Source of the DNA: a bacterium
Lineage (GTDB): Bacteria > CLD3 > SB21
Direction of reading: 5' to 3'
DNA length: 64,000 nt
Assembly (NCBI GenBank): GCA_019695335.1
Contig: JAIBAF010000001.1
Location: forward strand, 62,001-126,000
Positions 54,090 to 63,448 of the stretch are shown here, piece by piece. How positions within the stretch are numbered: the first letter of the stretch is position 1; each line of letters opens with the position of its first letter. A program made the translations under genes and the position numbers. The notes under the pieces are model-generated. The model saw only the letters and a list, made by a program, of their open reading frames with translations. It was not told the origin of the DNA and did no database searches.

Positions 54090-55709
54090 TTATTCATCTG
54101 TATCCGGCAGTGAAAAATAAAACGTAGCGCCCTCATTGAGACGTCCTTCCGCCCACACATCTCCGCCATGTCTGTGAACAATGCGTTGAACGATCGCAAG
54201 GCCGACACCTGTTCCTTCGAATTCATCCTGTCTATGCAGGCGTTGAAAGACACCGAAAAGTTTATGTGCGTAATCCTGATTAAAGCCGACGCCGTTGTCC
54301 TGAATGGAATAAATGAGCCTATCGTCTTCTTTTCTTCCCTGGATAATGATCCGGATTGATTCTTTTTTTGAAGAATATTTAATAGCGTTGGCAATCAGGT
54401 TATGCCATACCTGGCGGATCAACACTGGGTCGCCCATAGCTTCAGGCAATTCATCGACTTTAAAATCCATTGTGTGATGCGTTTCGGACAGAACAGTTTC
54501 TCTAAAGACAGCTTGCGCCAGTCCGGTCATGTTCATTTTGATTTTATGGAGTTCGGCGCGACCGACTCGCGATAACGATAAAATATCGTTGATCAGAAGG
54601 CCCATTCGGTGAGTATTGGAACTGATAATTGTAAATAATCTTCGGGCTTCTTCGTCAAGCTTATCGGCGTATTCTTGTTGGAGGATGCGGGAGAAGCCTT
54701 CAATAGCACGCAACGGCGCCCGAAGATCGTGCGAAATGGAATACGCAAACGCTTCAAGTTCTTTATTCGTTGCTTCCAATTGTTTGGTACGTTCGTCGAC
54801 CCGATGTTCCAGGTTGTGAATTAACCGGATATTTTCCATTGAAATGGCCGCAGCATCGGCGAGAGTTTGCAGTAATTGCATTTCTTCAACGGAAGCGGTG
54901 TACGAACGTGCCCAGTAATTACCGATCGCACCTACGATTGACGAGCCGCTGCGAATCGGTACCATCGCGAGGCTTTTTACAAATGTCGGGCGATAAGCCT
55001 CGATTGGAATTCGAGCGTCCTCGTAGATATCGTTAATGGTTACCGCTTGATCGTGCAGCATAACCCAGCCGCTGACACAAGCGGACATTGGAAAACGTTG
55101 ACCTTTCCAAAGTGGAGCGATAGCGTCCTCATCGACGTAATAGCATTGATCGCCGTCGCGAAGAATGAATGTTGCGCCGTCGGCGCCGGTCAGATGACGC
55201 GCGGCAGTACGGACGGCCTCAGTCACGGACATCGTGTCCCGCGCCTTCGATAATTTCCGGAGCACGTCGATCAATTGTTGTACTCGGCCTTCCGATGTTT
55301 TCCTTTTAGTAATATCGATTGATAAAATAAATATGCCTTCAGGAACGGATTGAATGCTCAGTTCAAACCAGGCTTTAGTACCGTCGGGATAAATAAATTC
55401 ATTTTCAATGCTACGATTGATGCCTTTTTCCATACATAACCGCAGAAGCGAGAAAAGTTCTGTATTTTCGATACCCGGAAACTTTTCCATCATCGTAAAT
55501 CCCAGCAGTTCTTCCTTTGAAGTTTTAGCGTGCCGGGCAGCCGTTTCATTGGCATACAAATATTTCCAATCATGGCCGATGACCTGGCAGCCCTCAAGCA
55601 AATGATCGAGCGTTTTCTCCGGATCAAAGTCGGCGGAACGTCGCGAAACTTTCTGACGGCGATTGGGATCGGGTTGAGAACGGGTATGTTTTTTCTTTGA
55701 AACGGGCAT
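54090..55709 (-). CDS. PAS-GAF sensor histidine kinase
   Basis: A 539-residue soluble kinase without membrane segments. PAS domain ~30-135 (starting after a basic N-terminus), GAF ~150-300, coiled linker, DHp with the phospho-acceptor H327 in SISHDLRAPLRAIEGF, and HATPase with N box LIANAIKYSS, DNGVGF and GTGVGLAIVQ. The layout resembles phytochrome-like kinases but no chromophore Cys is evident. It is an orphan: no response regulator gene adjoins it. Convergent with DUF2130; no terminator is visible in the 46-nt gap. Confidence 0.9.
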   Translation of the reverse strand: MPVSKKKHTRSQPDPNRRQKVSRRSADFDPEKTLDHLLEGCQVIGHDWKYLYANETAARHAKTSKEELLGFTMMEKFPGIENTELFSLLRLCMEKGINRSIENEFIYPDGTKAWFELSIQSVPEGIFILSIDITKRKTSEGRVQQLIDVLRKLSKARDTMSVTEAVRTAARHLTGADGATFILRDGDQCYYVDEDAIAPLWKGQRFPMSACVSGWVMLHDQAVTINDIYEDARIPIEAYRPTFVKSLAMVPIRSGSSIVGAIGNYWARSYTASVEEMQLLQTLADAAAISMENIRLIHNLEHRVDERTKQLEATNKELEAFAYSISHDLRAPLRAIEGFSRILQQEYADKLDEEARRLFTIISSNTHRMGLLINDILSLSRVGRAELHKIKMNMTGLAQAVFRETVLSETHHTMDFKVDELPEAMGDPVLIRQVWHNLIANAIKYSSKKESIRIIIQGRKEDDRLIYSIQDNGVGFNQDYAHKLFGVFQRLHRQDEFEGTGVGLAIVQRIVHRHGGDVWAEGRLNEGATFYFSLPDTDE

Positions 55710-55880
55710 AGATACACCTTCCTGCAGCAGGGCTATATGTCGAAAGAGAGATTCAAGAGAAGATCAAATTACTATTGTAACTTGATTGTGTTATGCCATC
55801 TTAATTGGCATAATTTACGATACCCCCGAGTGTGTTGTGTGGACAATTAAAGATACGTCACGGTTGTACGATTTAGCAAG

Positions 55881-56423
55881 CTATTTTTTATTAAGACGAT
55901 ACCACGGTTTTTGGAGATAGAATTCACCTGAACCAAGTAAATCGTCCGGATGTTCATTCTGTGATAATAGAAATTTTCGTTTCCCGAATATTCTTCCAGT
56001 AACAAAACGACCATCTTTGAAATACGCTTCCTTTTCAAACACTATAACCGGATTCTGATAATTGTATTGAAACGTGCTGTCTAAAATCAGATAATTTTTT
56101 TCAATTTCGTAAGCATATATGAGACGATTATTCCAGTAATAATAGTTTAACTGTGAAATTCCGTAAGATAATTTTCTTTCCCATTCAACTTTTCTCAACG
56201 AATCATTCTTAGAGTATTTTGTAAGATAAAAACCATCATATTTTTTCTGTTCACCTTCAGCCAAATAGCCTTGGGTTAAGGATTGCAGACTCGAATCACG
56301 ATCGATTTCGATTTTTTTCTTATCGATCCAATCGATGGTAATTTTATCCTGGTATGAAAGGGTACGGCATGCAAAAAGTAGACTTATGAGGAGGATGGAA
56401 ATGTGATAGAGCAGCGATGTCAT
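55881..56423 (-). CDS. Lipoprotein of unknown function
   Basis: A 180-residue protein with a short signal peptide ending LLFAC (lipobox-like). The remainder is charged and aromatic with many Tyr and Lys residues and no recognised motif. It is more AT-rich than its neighbours, which may point to transfer or just to relaxed selection. It is the gene before a DinB-like gene on the same strand. Confidence 0.6.
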   Translation of the reverse strand: MTSLLYHISILLISLLFACRTLSYQDKITIDWIDKKKIEIDRDSSLQSLTQGYLAEGEQKKYDGFYLTKYSKNDSLRKVEWERKLSYGISQLNYYYWNNRLIYAYEIEKNYLILDSTFQYNYQNPVIVFEKEAYFKDGRFVTGRIFGKRKFLLSQNEHPDDLLGSGEFYLQKPWYRLNKK

Positions 56424-56442
56424 GGTTTTAGAACCTGATGAA

Positions 56443-56937
56443 CTACATTCTTTTCTCTCTATAAAATAAAATCAAATCGGTGCCGACAGTGTCTTTGCCC
56501 AGCTGTCTCAGCATCGTGGTCACTTGTCCGCGATGATAAGTGGAGTGATTGATCATATGGCGAAGCATTTGTTCTATCGGATTGGAAAATTCTTTTCCGG
56601 CCGTATTTTTATAGGTGAGGACGCGCCGGAGTTCCGCTTCATCCAAAGCATTGACCATCGTACGAACGTCTTTATCCACGCCTGACCAGATAGCGCGCAA
56701 TGCCGTGCACGACGACGTATCCCATTCTTTCGGAGCGCCGCTGGGGGATGAACCTTTCCACCGCGTCAACCAAACCCATTCTGCCGAAATCAGATGCAAA
56801 AGCGTATCGCGAACAGATGGAAAACTGCTTTTCAGATCGCTCGTAAATTCGTCCGGCGTCAGTTTTGATACAGCATCGAATATCCGCGTGTTAGCCCAGG
56901 CGTCATATTCAAATAATTCTTTGATTTCAGAAATCAT
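56443..56937 (-). CDS. DinB-family four-helix protein
   Basis: A 164-residue protein with the DinB pattern: LFEYDAWANTRIFDAVSKL at the start, LLHLISAEWVWL with the first His, and MINHSTYHRGQVTTMLRQLG with the His pair, together the usual metal site. Family role: DinB-like proteins are thiol-dependent transferases or have unknown roles. It lies just upstream of the lipoprotein gene on the minus strand. Confidence 0.85.
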   Translation of the reverse strand: MISEIKELFEYDAWANTRIFDAVSKLTPDEFTSDLKSSFPSVRDTLLHLISAEWVWLTRWKGSSPSGAPKEWDTSSCTALRAIWSGVDKDVRTMVNALDEAELRRVLTYKNTAGKEFSNPIEQMLRHMINHSTYHRGQVTTMLRQLGKDTVGTDLILFYREKRM

Positions 56938-56965
56938 ATCGGTGAATCCTTATGTAAGAAAATTT

Positions 56966-57763
56966 TTAATCGTGTTTTTCTAAAATTGCTTTTGAATAGA
57001 GATCGTAAAAATATTTTAATATTTCAGCAGGCATGGGTTCATGGCCTTTATTTGGAATAACTTCTTCCGTAACCGATTTGAAACCTAATTCACCAGCGGT
57101 TTTTTCAGCCTCTTTCCATTGTCCATACAGCCTTTTGCCCGCTGCCCAGAGCGTGTCTGTACCGCCGACGAAATACCGAATGGGCAAATGTGCTTCGGAC
57201 GAGTGGATAGTGTTAATTTTTTCATCGACGCACCGGCGTATATAATTGCAGGCAACGGCGGCGACGCCGGACAATTGTTGCGGGTGAGCGAAAGTGTACG
57301 CCCACAAGAGATGCGCGCCCGCTTCAAATCCCGTAATATAAAATCGTTCGTCGCCATGAAATTGTTTCCGTACATCGCGCATGACGGCGGCAAGCCCTTC
57401 CATATCAAAGGTGCATGTGCCGGCGCTATCGATACGTTTCCATGTTGCGGTTGAATAAGGGAAAATTTCCGGATTGTAAAGCCCTTGCCGACCATTGGTT
57501 ACAATAAATGGCGCAACAAGAATAAACGGCATATTACCGCGTGCATCAACGAATCGAATCAAATTTTCTTTGTATTGTTTTTCCGCGGCTTCCAGAACAA
57601 CTACCATCGGCCATGTATCGGCGGTATTCCAGTTATTTGGGAGAGACACATAATATTGCATCGGGTGATTCTCTGCCGTTAGAAGTTTTAATCCGTGATC
57701 TTGCGCGGATAAAACGTACACCGGAATCAATAAAACGTAGAAACTATTTCTGATGGAGATCAT
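56966..57763 (-). CDS. Secreted esterase-like alpha/beta hydrolase lacking the nucleophilic serine
   Basis: A 265-residue protein with an N-terminal signal peptide (about 1-20). The fold matches a secreted esterase/PHB-depolymerase-like hydrolase: MVVVLEAAEKQ, the nucleophile elbow ITGFEAGAHL and NKGHEPMP near the C-terminus, with Asp in GGTDTLW. In the elbow GxSxG the serine is replaced by Glu (E147, codon GAA), which is several base changes away from Ser. His and Asp are kept. Likely not a hydrolase; perhaps a binding protein. Start overlaps the CsgG-like stop. Confidence 0.7.
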   Translation of the reverse strand: MISIRNSFYVLLIPVYVLSAQDHGLKLLTAENHPMQYYVSLPNNWNTADTWPMVVVLEAAEKQYKENLIRFVDARGNMPFILVAPFIVTNGRQGLYNPEIFPYSTATWKRIDSAGTCTFDMEGLAAVMRDVRKQFHGDERFYITGFEAGAHLLWAYTFAHPQQLSGVAAVACNYIRRCVDEKINTIHSSEAHLPIRYFVGGTDTLWAAGKRLYGQWKEAEKTAGELGFKSVTEEVIPNKGHEPMPAEILKYFYDLYSKAILEKHD

Positions 57764-58710
57764 TTTTTTATTTGAACAACTTTCAATTTTTTACCGGCTG
57801 CAAAGTGTTCGGCGATTTGTTTACCGCCTTTATCCACTTCGCATTGCGAAAATACGCCATCCTGTTCGATTTTTTTGACGATCAATTTTCCGATATCGGA
57901 TGACTTTTTGACCATGCGCCCTTCGATATCAACTTCCGTTTCATAATATACTTTGAATGCATCGTCTTTGCGGATACCAAGCTCTTTGCCGCAGGTGATG
58001 ACGACTAATTTGGCTTCGCCTTTTTTGGCTTTTTTTATTTCATAAATAAATCCTTCGGCAGGAAAAGCTTTGCGCAGCCATTCACCGATATCTTTTTGAA
58101 CTTTGTCGAGGGCGAAATAAGCGGCTTCCGATGGCGTAGGCTTGGACAAAAAACCCGTAGCGCCCTTGAAATTCTTACTCGCGATAACTTCGGCGGTCGA
58201 TACATTGATAATGCGAAGATTAATATCAGTTGTAGCCGTATAAGGGTAGGTTTTATTTCCCATCCATGTTTCTTCGACTTGAGCTACCGACACTTGTTGC
58301 AACTGTCCGACGACGATATATTCCGCGCCAAGCAGCGAACCGATTTTGACGCCTTCATTGCCTTCGGAAAGATCGCTCATTTGAAAATCCTGTTCCTTTA
58401 AAATGCGATCCATCATGGTGCGTTCGACGACTCGAATTCGTTTGACGTCAAGAAAAGCATTGACGACCTTTTGAGTAGCCGCTTCAGCAAAAGACGCAAT
58501 GGCAGCCTTGTCGGCAAAAATGTTCGGCGCCGATTCCTCGCGAGTAACCGAGCTGTCGGTTACTATAAGAGTCACTTTGGCGCCGTCTTTGGAGGCAAGA
58601 GCAATAGCGTCAAGCGGCAATACGGCGACAATTGTTTTTTTGGAATCGTTTGAATTTTGACTGATGAGTACGCCGGTAAACAACAATAAAAAAGGCAGGA
58701 TAAATTTCAT
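57760..58710 (-). CDS. CsgG-like secreted protein
   Basis: A 316-residue protein with a signal peptide (about 1-18). A CsgG-type fold is suggested by VAVLPLDAI, FLDVKRIRVVERTMMDRILKEQ and the KIGSLLGAEYIVVGQLQQV motif. The C-terminal ~100 residues (from about 215) are a beta-rich domain with ELGIRKDDAFKVYYE. No lipobox is seen, unlike CsgG itself. Family role: components of envelope secretion or assembly. No curli genes are present. It overlaps the esterase-like gene by 4 nt. Confidence 0.78.
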   Translation of the reverse strand: MKFILPFLLLFTGVLISQNSNDSKKTIVAVLPLDAIALASKDGAKVTLIVTDSSVTREESAPNIFADKAAIASFAEAATQKVVNAFLDVKRIRVVERTMMDRILKEQDFQMSDLSEGNEGVKIGSLLGAEYIVVGQLQQVSVAQVEETWMGNKTYPYTATTDINLRIINVSTAEVIASKNFKGATGFLSKPTPSEAAYFALDKVQKDIGEWLRKAFPAEGFIYEIKKAKKGEAKLVVITCGKELGIRKDDAFKVYYETEVDIEGRMVKKSSDIGKLIVKKIEQDGVFSQCEVDKGGKQIAEHFAAGKKLKVVQIKK

Positions 58711-58787
58711 CTGAAATCCTCGGTGTGTAAACGATGGCCGATAGCTACAACATAAAGATATTCAACCGGCAATTGCAAGCTTCTTGT

Positions 58788-59702
58788 TTATTTTTTCGTG
58801 GACAGTTTTTCGAACATGATCTTGTACAACGGAGTAGAGACGCCGAATTCTTGTCCCATTTTGACAACGTAACCGGTTAGAGAAGCGATTTCAGTGCGTC
58901 CGCCCTTTTTGAAATCGCTGTGCATCGATGACGTTGTGTCGTAAGGCAAAGTACCCATTTTAGTGAGATGTTTATCGATAATATTCTCAGACAGAGTAAT
59001 GAGTTTCGCATCGGTAACGGCTTTTAATTCCATCATCAAACCGATCAGGAGTTTTTTGTCGTCATCCTTGCTCAGAATTTCACCCAAACACCGGTCAAGA
59101 TACGACGTCAGCGTCGCAATTGGAGAGATGAATAAAAACTTTTCCCACATGGTCTGGTGAATGTTTTTTGACAAATGCGATTCGATACCAGCGTTTTTTA
59201 AGGTCAATTCAATTGATTTCAAACGTTCGATGTTGCTTTTGCGGTCTCCGAAATGCATTAAATGCGTTGTGCCGCTGACTTTGATAGTTCCGGGTTCAGT
59301 CAGGCGCGCTACGATGTAAATACATCCGTCGAGGACATCGGCGCGTGGAAAAATTTTATCGAGCCTTTCGGCTGCGTCAACGCCGTTGAGTAAAGGCAGG
59401 ATCACAGTAGAGTCGTGAATGCAAGGCCGAAGCGTTTCCATCGCCGATTCGAGGTCGTAGCTTTTTACGCAACATACGATCAAGTCAAGCGGTCCTGCTT
59501 CTTCGGCTTTCTGCGTAACGCAAAACGGATGAGCAATAATCTCACCTTGATGAGTTTGTAATTTCAGTCCCGACGATTGAATGACTTTGGCATGATCGCC
59601 ACGTGCGAAAAAAATGACGTCGTGAATGCCTGCATAGGTTGCAGCTAATCGTCCGCCGATAAATCCGCCAACGCCTCCAAGACCGACAATAGCTATACGC
59701 AT
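58788..59702 (-). CDS. panE: Ketopantoate reductase
   Basis: A 304-residue enzyme; start MRIAIVGLGGVGG at 59702 is the family start, the longer frame overlaps the AraC gene. NADP motif GLGGVG, conserved Asn in PLLNGVD and the catalytic Lys in MWEKFLFISPIATLTSY. Role: reduces 2-dehydropantoate to pantoate in pantothenate and CoA synthesis. It lies downstream of the AraC gene and may be co-transcribed with it. Confidence 0.9.
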   Translation of the reverse strand: MRIAIVGLGGVGGFIGGRLAATYAGIHDVIFFARGDHAKVIQSSGLKLQTHQGEIIAHPFCVTQKAEEAGPLDLIVCCVKSYDLESAMETLRPCIHDSTVILPLLNGVDAAERLDKIFPRADVLDGCIYIVARLTEPGTIKVSGTTHLMHFGDRKSNIERLKSIELTLKNAGIESHLSKNIHQTMWEKFLFISPIATLTSYLDRCLGEILSKDDDKKLLIGLMMELKAVTDAKLITLSENIIDKHLTKMGTLPYDTTSSMHSDFKKGGRTEIASLTGYVVKMGQEFGVSTPLYKIMFEKLSTKK

Positions 59703-59736
59703 AGAGTAACTCTTGATTTGATTTCCGAATCGATGA

Positions 59737-60552
59737 TTATGCGCCGACCAATTCTTCAATAGGTTTGCGCAGAGGATAGTTTTCTTTTACATATTGCCCG
59801 GGTGTAAGGCCTGTGAACATTTTAAAATCACGAATGCAGTGTGCTTGATCGTAATAGCCGCTTTCTAACGCAATTTCGGTCAGAGTTTTTTCAGGAAAAC
59901 GGCTGATCATTTTTATCGTGTGATGGAGCCTGGATTTTTTAGACAAAGTTCCTGCGGTAATTCCTACACTGTCGATAAATTTTTGCTCGACCCTTCGTCG
60001 CGATAAACCAAACCTATGTGTCCATTGACTAAATGCAAAATCAACCGGGTTTTGTAAAATTAATTGCGCTAGCGACATGACAACCGGATCAGAGCGGTGC
60101 GAGCTTAATCGCATATGCAAATAATTTTCCAGAATACGGATAGCGCCCTTGGCGCCGGTTGAAATAATACGTTCATGCAATTCAGCCGAATCTTTTGGAT
60201 TGATCAATGACCAATCGACTGAAGCGTTGGTAAAAAATTTGGCTGAATCTCCGGTAATCAGTGTTCCGGCCCATGGATGAAAACTGACGCCTACAACATG
60301 AAACGGTCCAGTGTGTTTTAAAAATACGGGCGTAAGAAATTGTCCAGTCAGAAAAATCGGCGCTTGCTGCTGCACCGATTGCCCGGGAAATTGTTCAAGC
60401 GTCGGTGCGCCCAGCGTGAAAATCCATTCAAAAGCGCCGAAAGGTATCAGGCGCTGAAATGATTGCGTTTCGGGCGACGGGTCTTCGAGTATCCAGTATT
60501 CCCGGACATAGTTTTTCAGGAACGGCGAAGGTTTGAAATGTAAAAATTTCAT
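59737..60552 (-). CDS. AraC-family transcriptional regulator
   Basis: A 271-residue protein: N-terminal ~150-residue sensor domain (resembling DUF6597: FLKNYVREYWILED, GAFEWIFTLG) and C-terminal AraC DNA-binding domain with the second helix-turn-helix pattern LTEIALESGYYDQAHCIRDFKMFTGLTPGQY. Ligand and targets unknown; the divergent SRPBCC gene and panE are candidates by position. Confidence 0.88.
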   Translation of the reverse strand: MKFLHFKPSPFLKNYVREYWILEDPSPETQSFQRLIPFGAFEWIFTLGAPTLEQFPGQSVQQQAPIFLTGQFLTPVFLKHTGPFHVVGVSFHPWAGTLITGDSAKFFTNASVDWSLINPKDSAELHERIISTGAKGAIRILENYLHMRLSSHRSDPVVMSLAQLILQNPVDFAFSQWTHRFGLSRRRVEQKFIDSVGITAGTLSKKSRLHHTIKMISRFPEKTLTEIALESGYYDQAHCIRDFKMFTGLTPGQYVKENYPLRKPIEELVGA

Positions 60553-60659
60553 GCGGTGATACGGTGGCTTTCGTTTTAATACAATTTTTTCATGAAGGGA
60601 CGGATTATCTTGATGCGTTAATTTTCAATTCATTGTAAAAGAAAAAGGAAAAAATTGCC

Positions 60660-61172
60660 ATGAAAGTTTTGATTTTATTAGGAGTGATGATGATGTCTAC
60701 AGTTAAGGTTGTCGATGCGCAAATCACCGACCGGAAGATTGTCAAAACCCGGACGGTGAATTTATCGCCGGATTCTGTTTGGTGGAAATGGACAACACGT
60801 GAAGGTCTTTTAACGTTTTTTGGAATCGATAACAATGTTCGTTTAAGCGTAGACGGGCCGTATGAAATATTTTTCGGCGTCGAAAAAAACGAACGCATTG
60901 GTTCCAACGGCTGTAAAGTATTATCGTACATTCCTAAAGAAATGTTGTCGTTCACCTGGAATGCACCACCGCTTTATCCGGATATTCGTAACAGCAATGA
61001 CTACACCTGGGTGGTTATTTATTTCAAACCTGCCGGAAACAACCGGACAGAAGTTACGCTTCAGCACTACGGTTGGCGGCAAGGAGGCGATTGGGATAAA
61101 GTTTACGATTATTTCGATAAAGCCTGGAGCCGCGTGTTGGATAATCTTGAAAAAAGTACGCATACCTATTAA
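60660..61172 (+). CDS. Secreted SRPBCC (AHSA1-like) protein
   Basis: A 170-residue protein with signal peptide (about 1-20, VVDAQ). The body has the AHSA1/SRPBCC pattern: W.WTTREGLLTFFGID, VDGPYEIFFG, LSFTWNAP and a final DKAWSRVLDNLEK helix. Most family members are cytosolic; an exported one is unusual. It is divergent from the AraC gene and may be regulated by it. Ligand unknown. Confidence 0.8.
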   Translation: MKVLILLGVMMMSTVKVVDAQITDRKIVKTRTVNLSPDSVWWKWTTREGLLTFFGIDNNVRLSVDGPYEIFFGVEKNERIGSNGCKVLSYIPKEMLSFTWNAPPLYPDIRNSNDYTWVVIYFKPAGNNRTEVTLQHYGWRQGGDWDKVYDYFDKAWSRVLDNLEKSTHTY

Positions 61173-61204
61173 TGTAATTTGACGGATTAGAAACAGACAA
61201 CAAG

Positions 61205-61244
61205 TTATTTGCAGCGCATTCTTTCAAGGATGCGTTGCAAATAA
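61205..61244. terminator. Hairpin between convergent SRPBCC and DDGSG-repeat genes
   Basis: A 15-bp stem (61205-61219 with 61230-61244, one G-T pair). Flanks are AT-rich rather than a clean T run, so it may act on both strands. Confidence 0.6.
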
Positions 61245-61249
61245 TTATA

Positions 61250-61954
61250 TTAATCATCGAACCGAGCCACCTGACCTTTGACGTTGCGGATGCGGCAACC
61301 TCCGCTTCCTTCGGAGACAATCGTGACGTTGCCGGAAACTCTGTCGATATCGATATCGCCGGATGCATCGTCGACTTTGACGTTACCTTCGATGTCGGTT
61401 ATTGATAAATAGCCTGAGCCGTCTTCGACGGAGACGTCGCCTTGTATCGCGGCAATCATAATTTCACCTGAGCCGTCATCGATCGTTACACGGCCGGTAA
61501 TGTCGTGAATGTCAATATTGCCGGAACCGTCGTCGATACTGACGTTGCTGCTCATATTCGTTACTTTGATCGAACCGGAGCCATCGTCGATATCCAGCGC
61601 AATGTCTTTCGGTACGTAAACAGTCAGATTAATACTGGCATTGACGTAGTTATACAGATGGCCTTGCTCGATCTCACTTCGTAAAAAAGCCGTACTTTGC
61701 GTTTTTTTGAGCACAAGAGTGACTGTTTTTTTGATAAATTCTTCCGCTTCCTTCTGATCCCATCCATCGATCTGAATTTCTGCCGTGACTTCGATGGTTT
61801 CGCCTTTCCCTTCGACGATGAGAAATCCCGATCCGCAATCAATCTTCAGCAAATCAATGCCTTCACGCGGTAAAGTAAGTTTTTCCGTTTTTTCATACGC
61901 ATAAGTACCGGTTGCAAGTACCAACACGCCAATTAAGGTCACTAATATTTTCAT
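61250..61954 (-). CDS. Secreted beta-solenoid protein with DDGSG repeats (DUF4097-like)
   Basis: A 234-residue protein with signal peptide (about 1-19). The second half (about 120-228) is six tandem 18-residue repeats of V-x-I-D-D-G-S-G-x-I-x-I-x-x-I-x-G-x type, a right-handed beta-solenoid or DUF4097 pattern. The acid-rich turns could bind calcium, but this is inference. Envelope location is likely; function is unknown. Confidence 0.82.
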   Translation of the reverse strand: MKILVTLIGVLVLATGTYAYEKTEKLTLPREGIDLLKIDCGSGFLIVEGKGETIEVTAEIQIDGWDQKEAEEFIKKTVTLVLKKTQSTAFLRSEIEQGHLYNYVNASINLTVYVPKDIALDIDDGSGSIKVTNMSSNVSIDDGSGNIDIHDITGRVTIDDGSGEIMIAAIQGDVSVEDGSGYLSITDIEGNVKVDDASGDIDIDRVSGNVTIVSEGSGGCRIRNVKGQVARFDD

Positions 61955-62014
61955 TGTAGAGCCCTTTGAAGTGGGGGAGTTGAAGGATGTTACGAACGAT
62001 CAAAGCAGATTGTT

Positions 62015-62458
62015 TCAATTGTGTATGCGGCGGGCGAGAGGACTGATCCATTGCATGCATACGATGCGGTTGTGAAAGTAGCCGATCTCCAATTGCGTCG
62101 CATCGGCATAACGTAAACCTTTGAGAAGGGAGGCTTTGGCGAGATGTTCCTTAGGCATAATGACGCCTAAGTGGCGAAGGCCGGCACGGGCGGCGCTTGG
62201 AAGCCAGTGGTCACGCACCCACGCCTGATCGTCACTGCCAAGGACAGTCAGGTTTTCAAAATCTGTGACGGCCACGATGGAGCGTTTAGCCTGAATAAGT
62301 TCGAGAAATTTATCGAAAGCGGTGCGATAAGCGCCTGTAGCCGAAAATTTTTTCCACTGAATCGTCGGCCATTGCGTCTGTTCATGCCAGTAAACGGCCA
62401 TGAACGCATCTTCATGATATGCTACAGACTGGATGGTGCTGGGAGTAGGGTCAAACAT
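62015..62458 (-). CDS. Hypothetical protein, possible STAS/SpoIIAA-like fold
   Basis: A 147-residue soluble protein. The pattern W....W..F...YR.AFDKFLELIQ, then VAVTDFENL and W...W.P.A...G is like a small FCB family that folds like STAS/SpoIIAA-type regulators. No catalytic motif is visible. This is a weak family call from pattern only. Confidence 0.5.
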   Translation of the reverse strand: MFDPTPSTIQSVAYHEDAFMAVYWHEQTQWPTIQWKKFSATGAYRTAFDKFLELIQAKRSIVAVTDFENLTVLGSDDQAWVRDHWLPSAARAGLRHLGVIMPKEHLAKASLLKGLRYADATQLEIGYFHNRIVCMQWISPLARRIHN

Positions 62459-62555
62459 CTGGTCAAATGCTATTAAATTGTTGGCGGAATATTACCAAAA
62501 AAATGTTCGATAAGTCAAGGATAAAGTTTTTCTGAAATTATGGCCAGATCACAAT

Positions 62556-63128
62556 TCAAAAATTATACGAAATCGACATTCCCCTGAATTGATTGAATGG
62601 ATTGTATTGTGGTGTAATGCTTAATTTGTGGCGAGCATTGTATTCTTTTACAGATGAAGGGGTTTTAACATAGCTCCAAACCATCGACGTTGTGAGCATG
62701 CCAACGCCTCCGATGGCGACCAAGGCTCCAATGTCACTATTCCAAGGACCGCCATAAAATGTTTGTGCGATTGCAAGCGATGCTAAACCACCGCCCAGAG
62801 TTCGAAAGGCAATACCTTTGATGCTTCGCTTATAATCCTGCGCATACAGGCTTCCGACGGATGGACCTATCACGATGCCTGCAACGGCTAAGCTAATCGA
62901 ACCGAAATATGCGACATTTTCACGGTCATTTTTGGTTGCCGTGATCAGGCCGACAGTTGTCGGGATTACAGTACTTCCCAGCGCCATAAGTATCGCCGTC
63001 GATGTATTTTTATTTTTTTTAAGTTGTGTTGAAAAAGACATGGATGTCGTATCGGTTGTACGAAGTACAAGACTTTGGGCTGCAGAATTTTGAACGATCA
63101 ATAAAATTATCATCAGTAGATTTTTCAT
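62556..63128 (-). CDS. Membrane protein of unknown function
   Basis: A 190-residue protein; ATG at 63128 follows GGAG at a normal distance, and the longer frame to 63149 is rejected. It has a signal peptide (about 1-18), then three hydrophobic, glycine-rich segments (about 45-60, 75-93, 125-150) and a beta-like tail ending SISYNF. Function unknown; possibly a small outer-membrane or inner-membrane protein. Confidence 0.6.
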   Translation of the reverse strand: MKNLLMIILLIVQNSAAQSLVLRTTDTTSMSFSTQLKKNKNTSTAILMALGSTVIPTTVGLITATKNDRENVAYFGSISLAVAGIVIGPSVGSLYAQDYKRSIKGIAFRTLGGGLASLAIAQTFYGGPWNSDIGALVAIGGVGMLTTSMVWSYVKTPSSVKEYNARHKLSITPQYNPFNQFRGMSISYNF

Positions 63129-63448
63129 GGTGAGTTTCTCCGGCTTCATTCAATTTTAAGCTTTGAACTTATAAGCACGCTAAAGTCATGCCAAATATTA
63201 GCCGTATGTTTATGGTCTGTAGTTAAAAGTATTTTATTGTTTTGAACTATTTATCAAACAATCATCATGCGAGCAAGAAAGCATTCAGTGAAATTAGAAT
63301 GCAGTGCAAGAATAAGATGACGGTCAATTCATAGGCCTTCCCTGTTTGGGTCAATTTGAATCAATGGAAGATTTCGACTGCACCCGACCGAATTTTACGC
63401 GTATATTAGGTGGTCTTTTTTACTTCGAACAAACATACAGGTGCGTTT
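63129..63448. promoter_or_regulatory. Intergenic region between divergent genes
   Basis: About 320 nt, AT-rich, without a convincing gene. A TATATT -10 element lies at 63402-63407 for the + gene; its -35 is weak. Nothing else was recognised. Confidence 0.4.

Noticed and set aside
59703-59759. Longer start for panE
   Set aside because: It overlaps the AraC gene and adds residues before the NADP motif that are not in the family.
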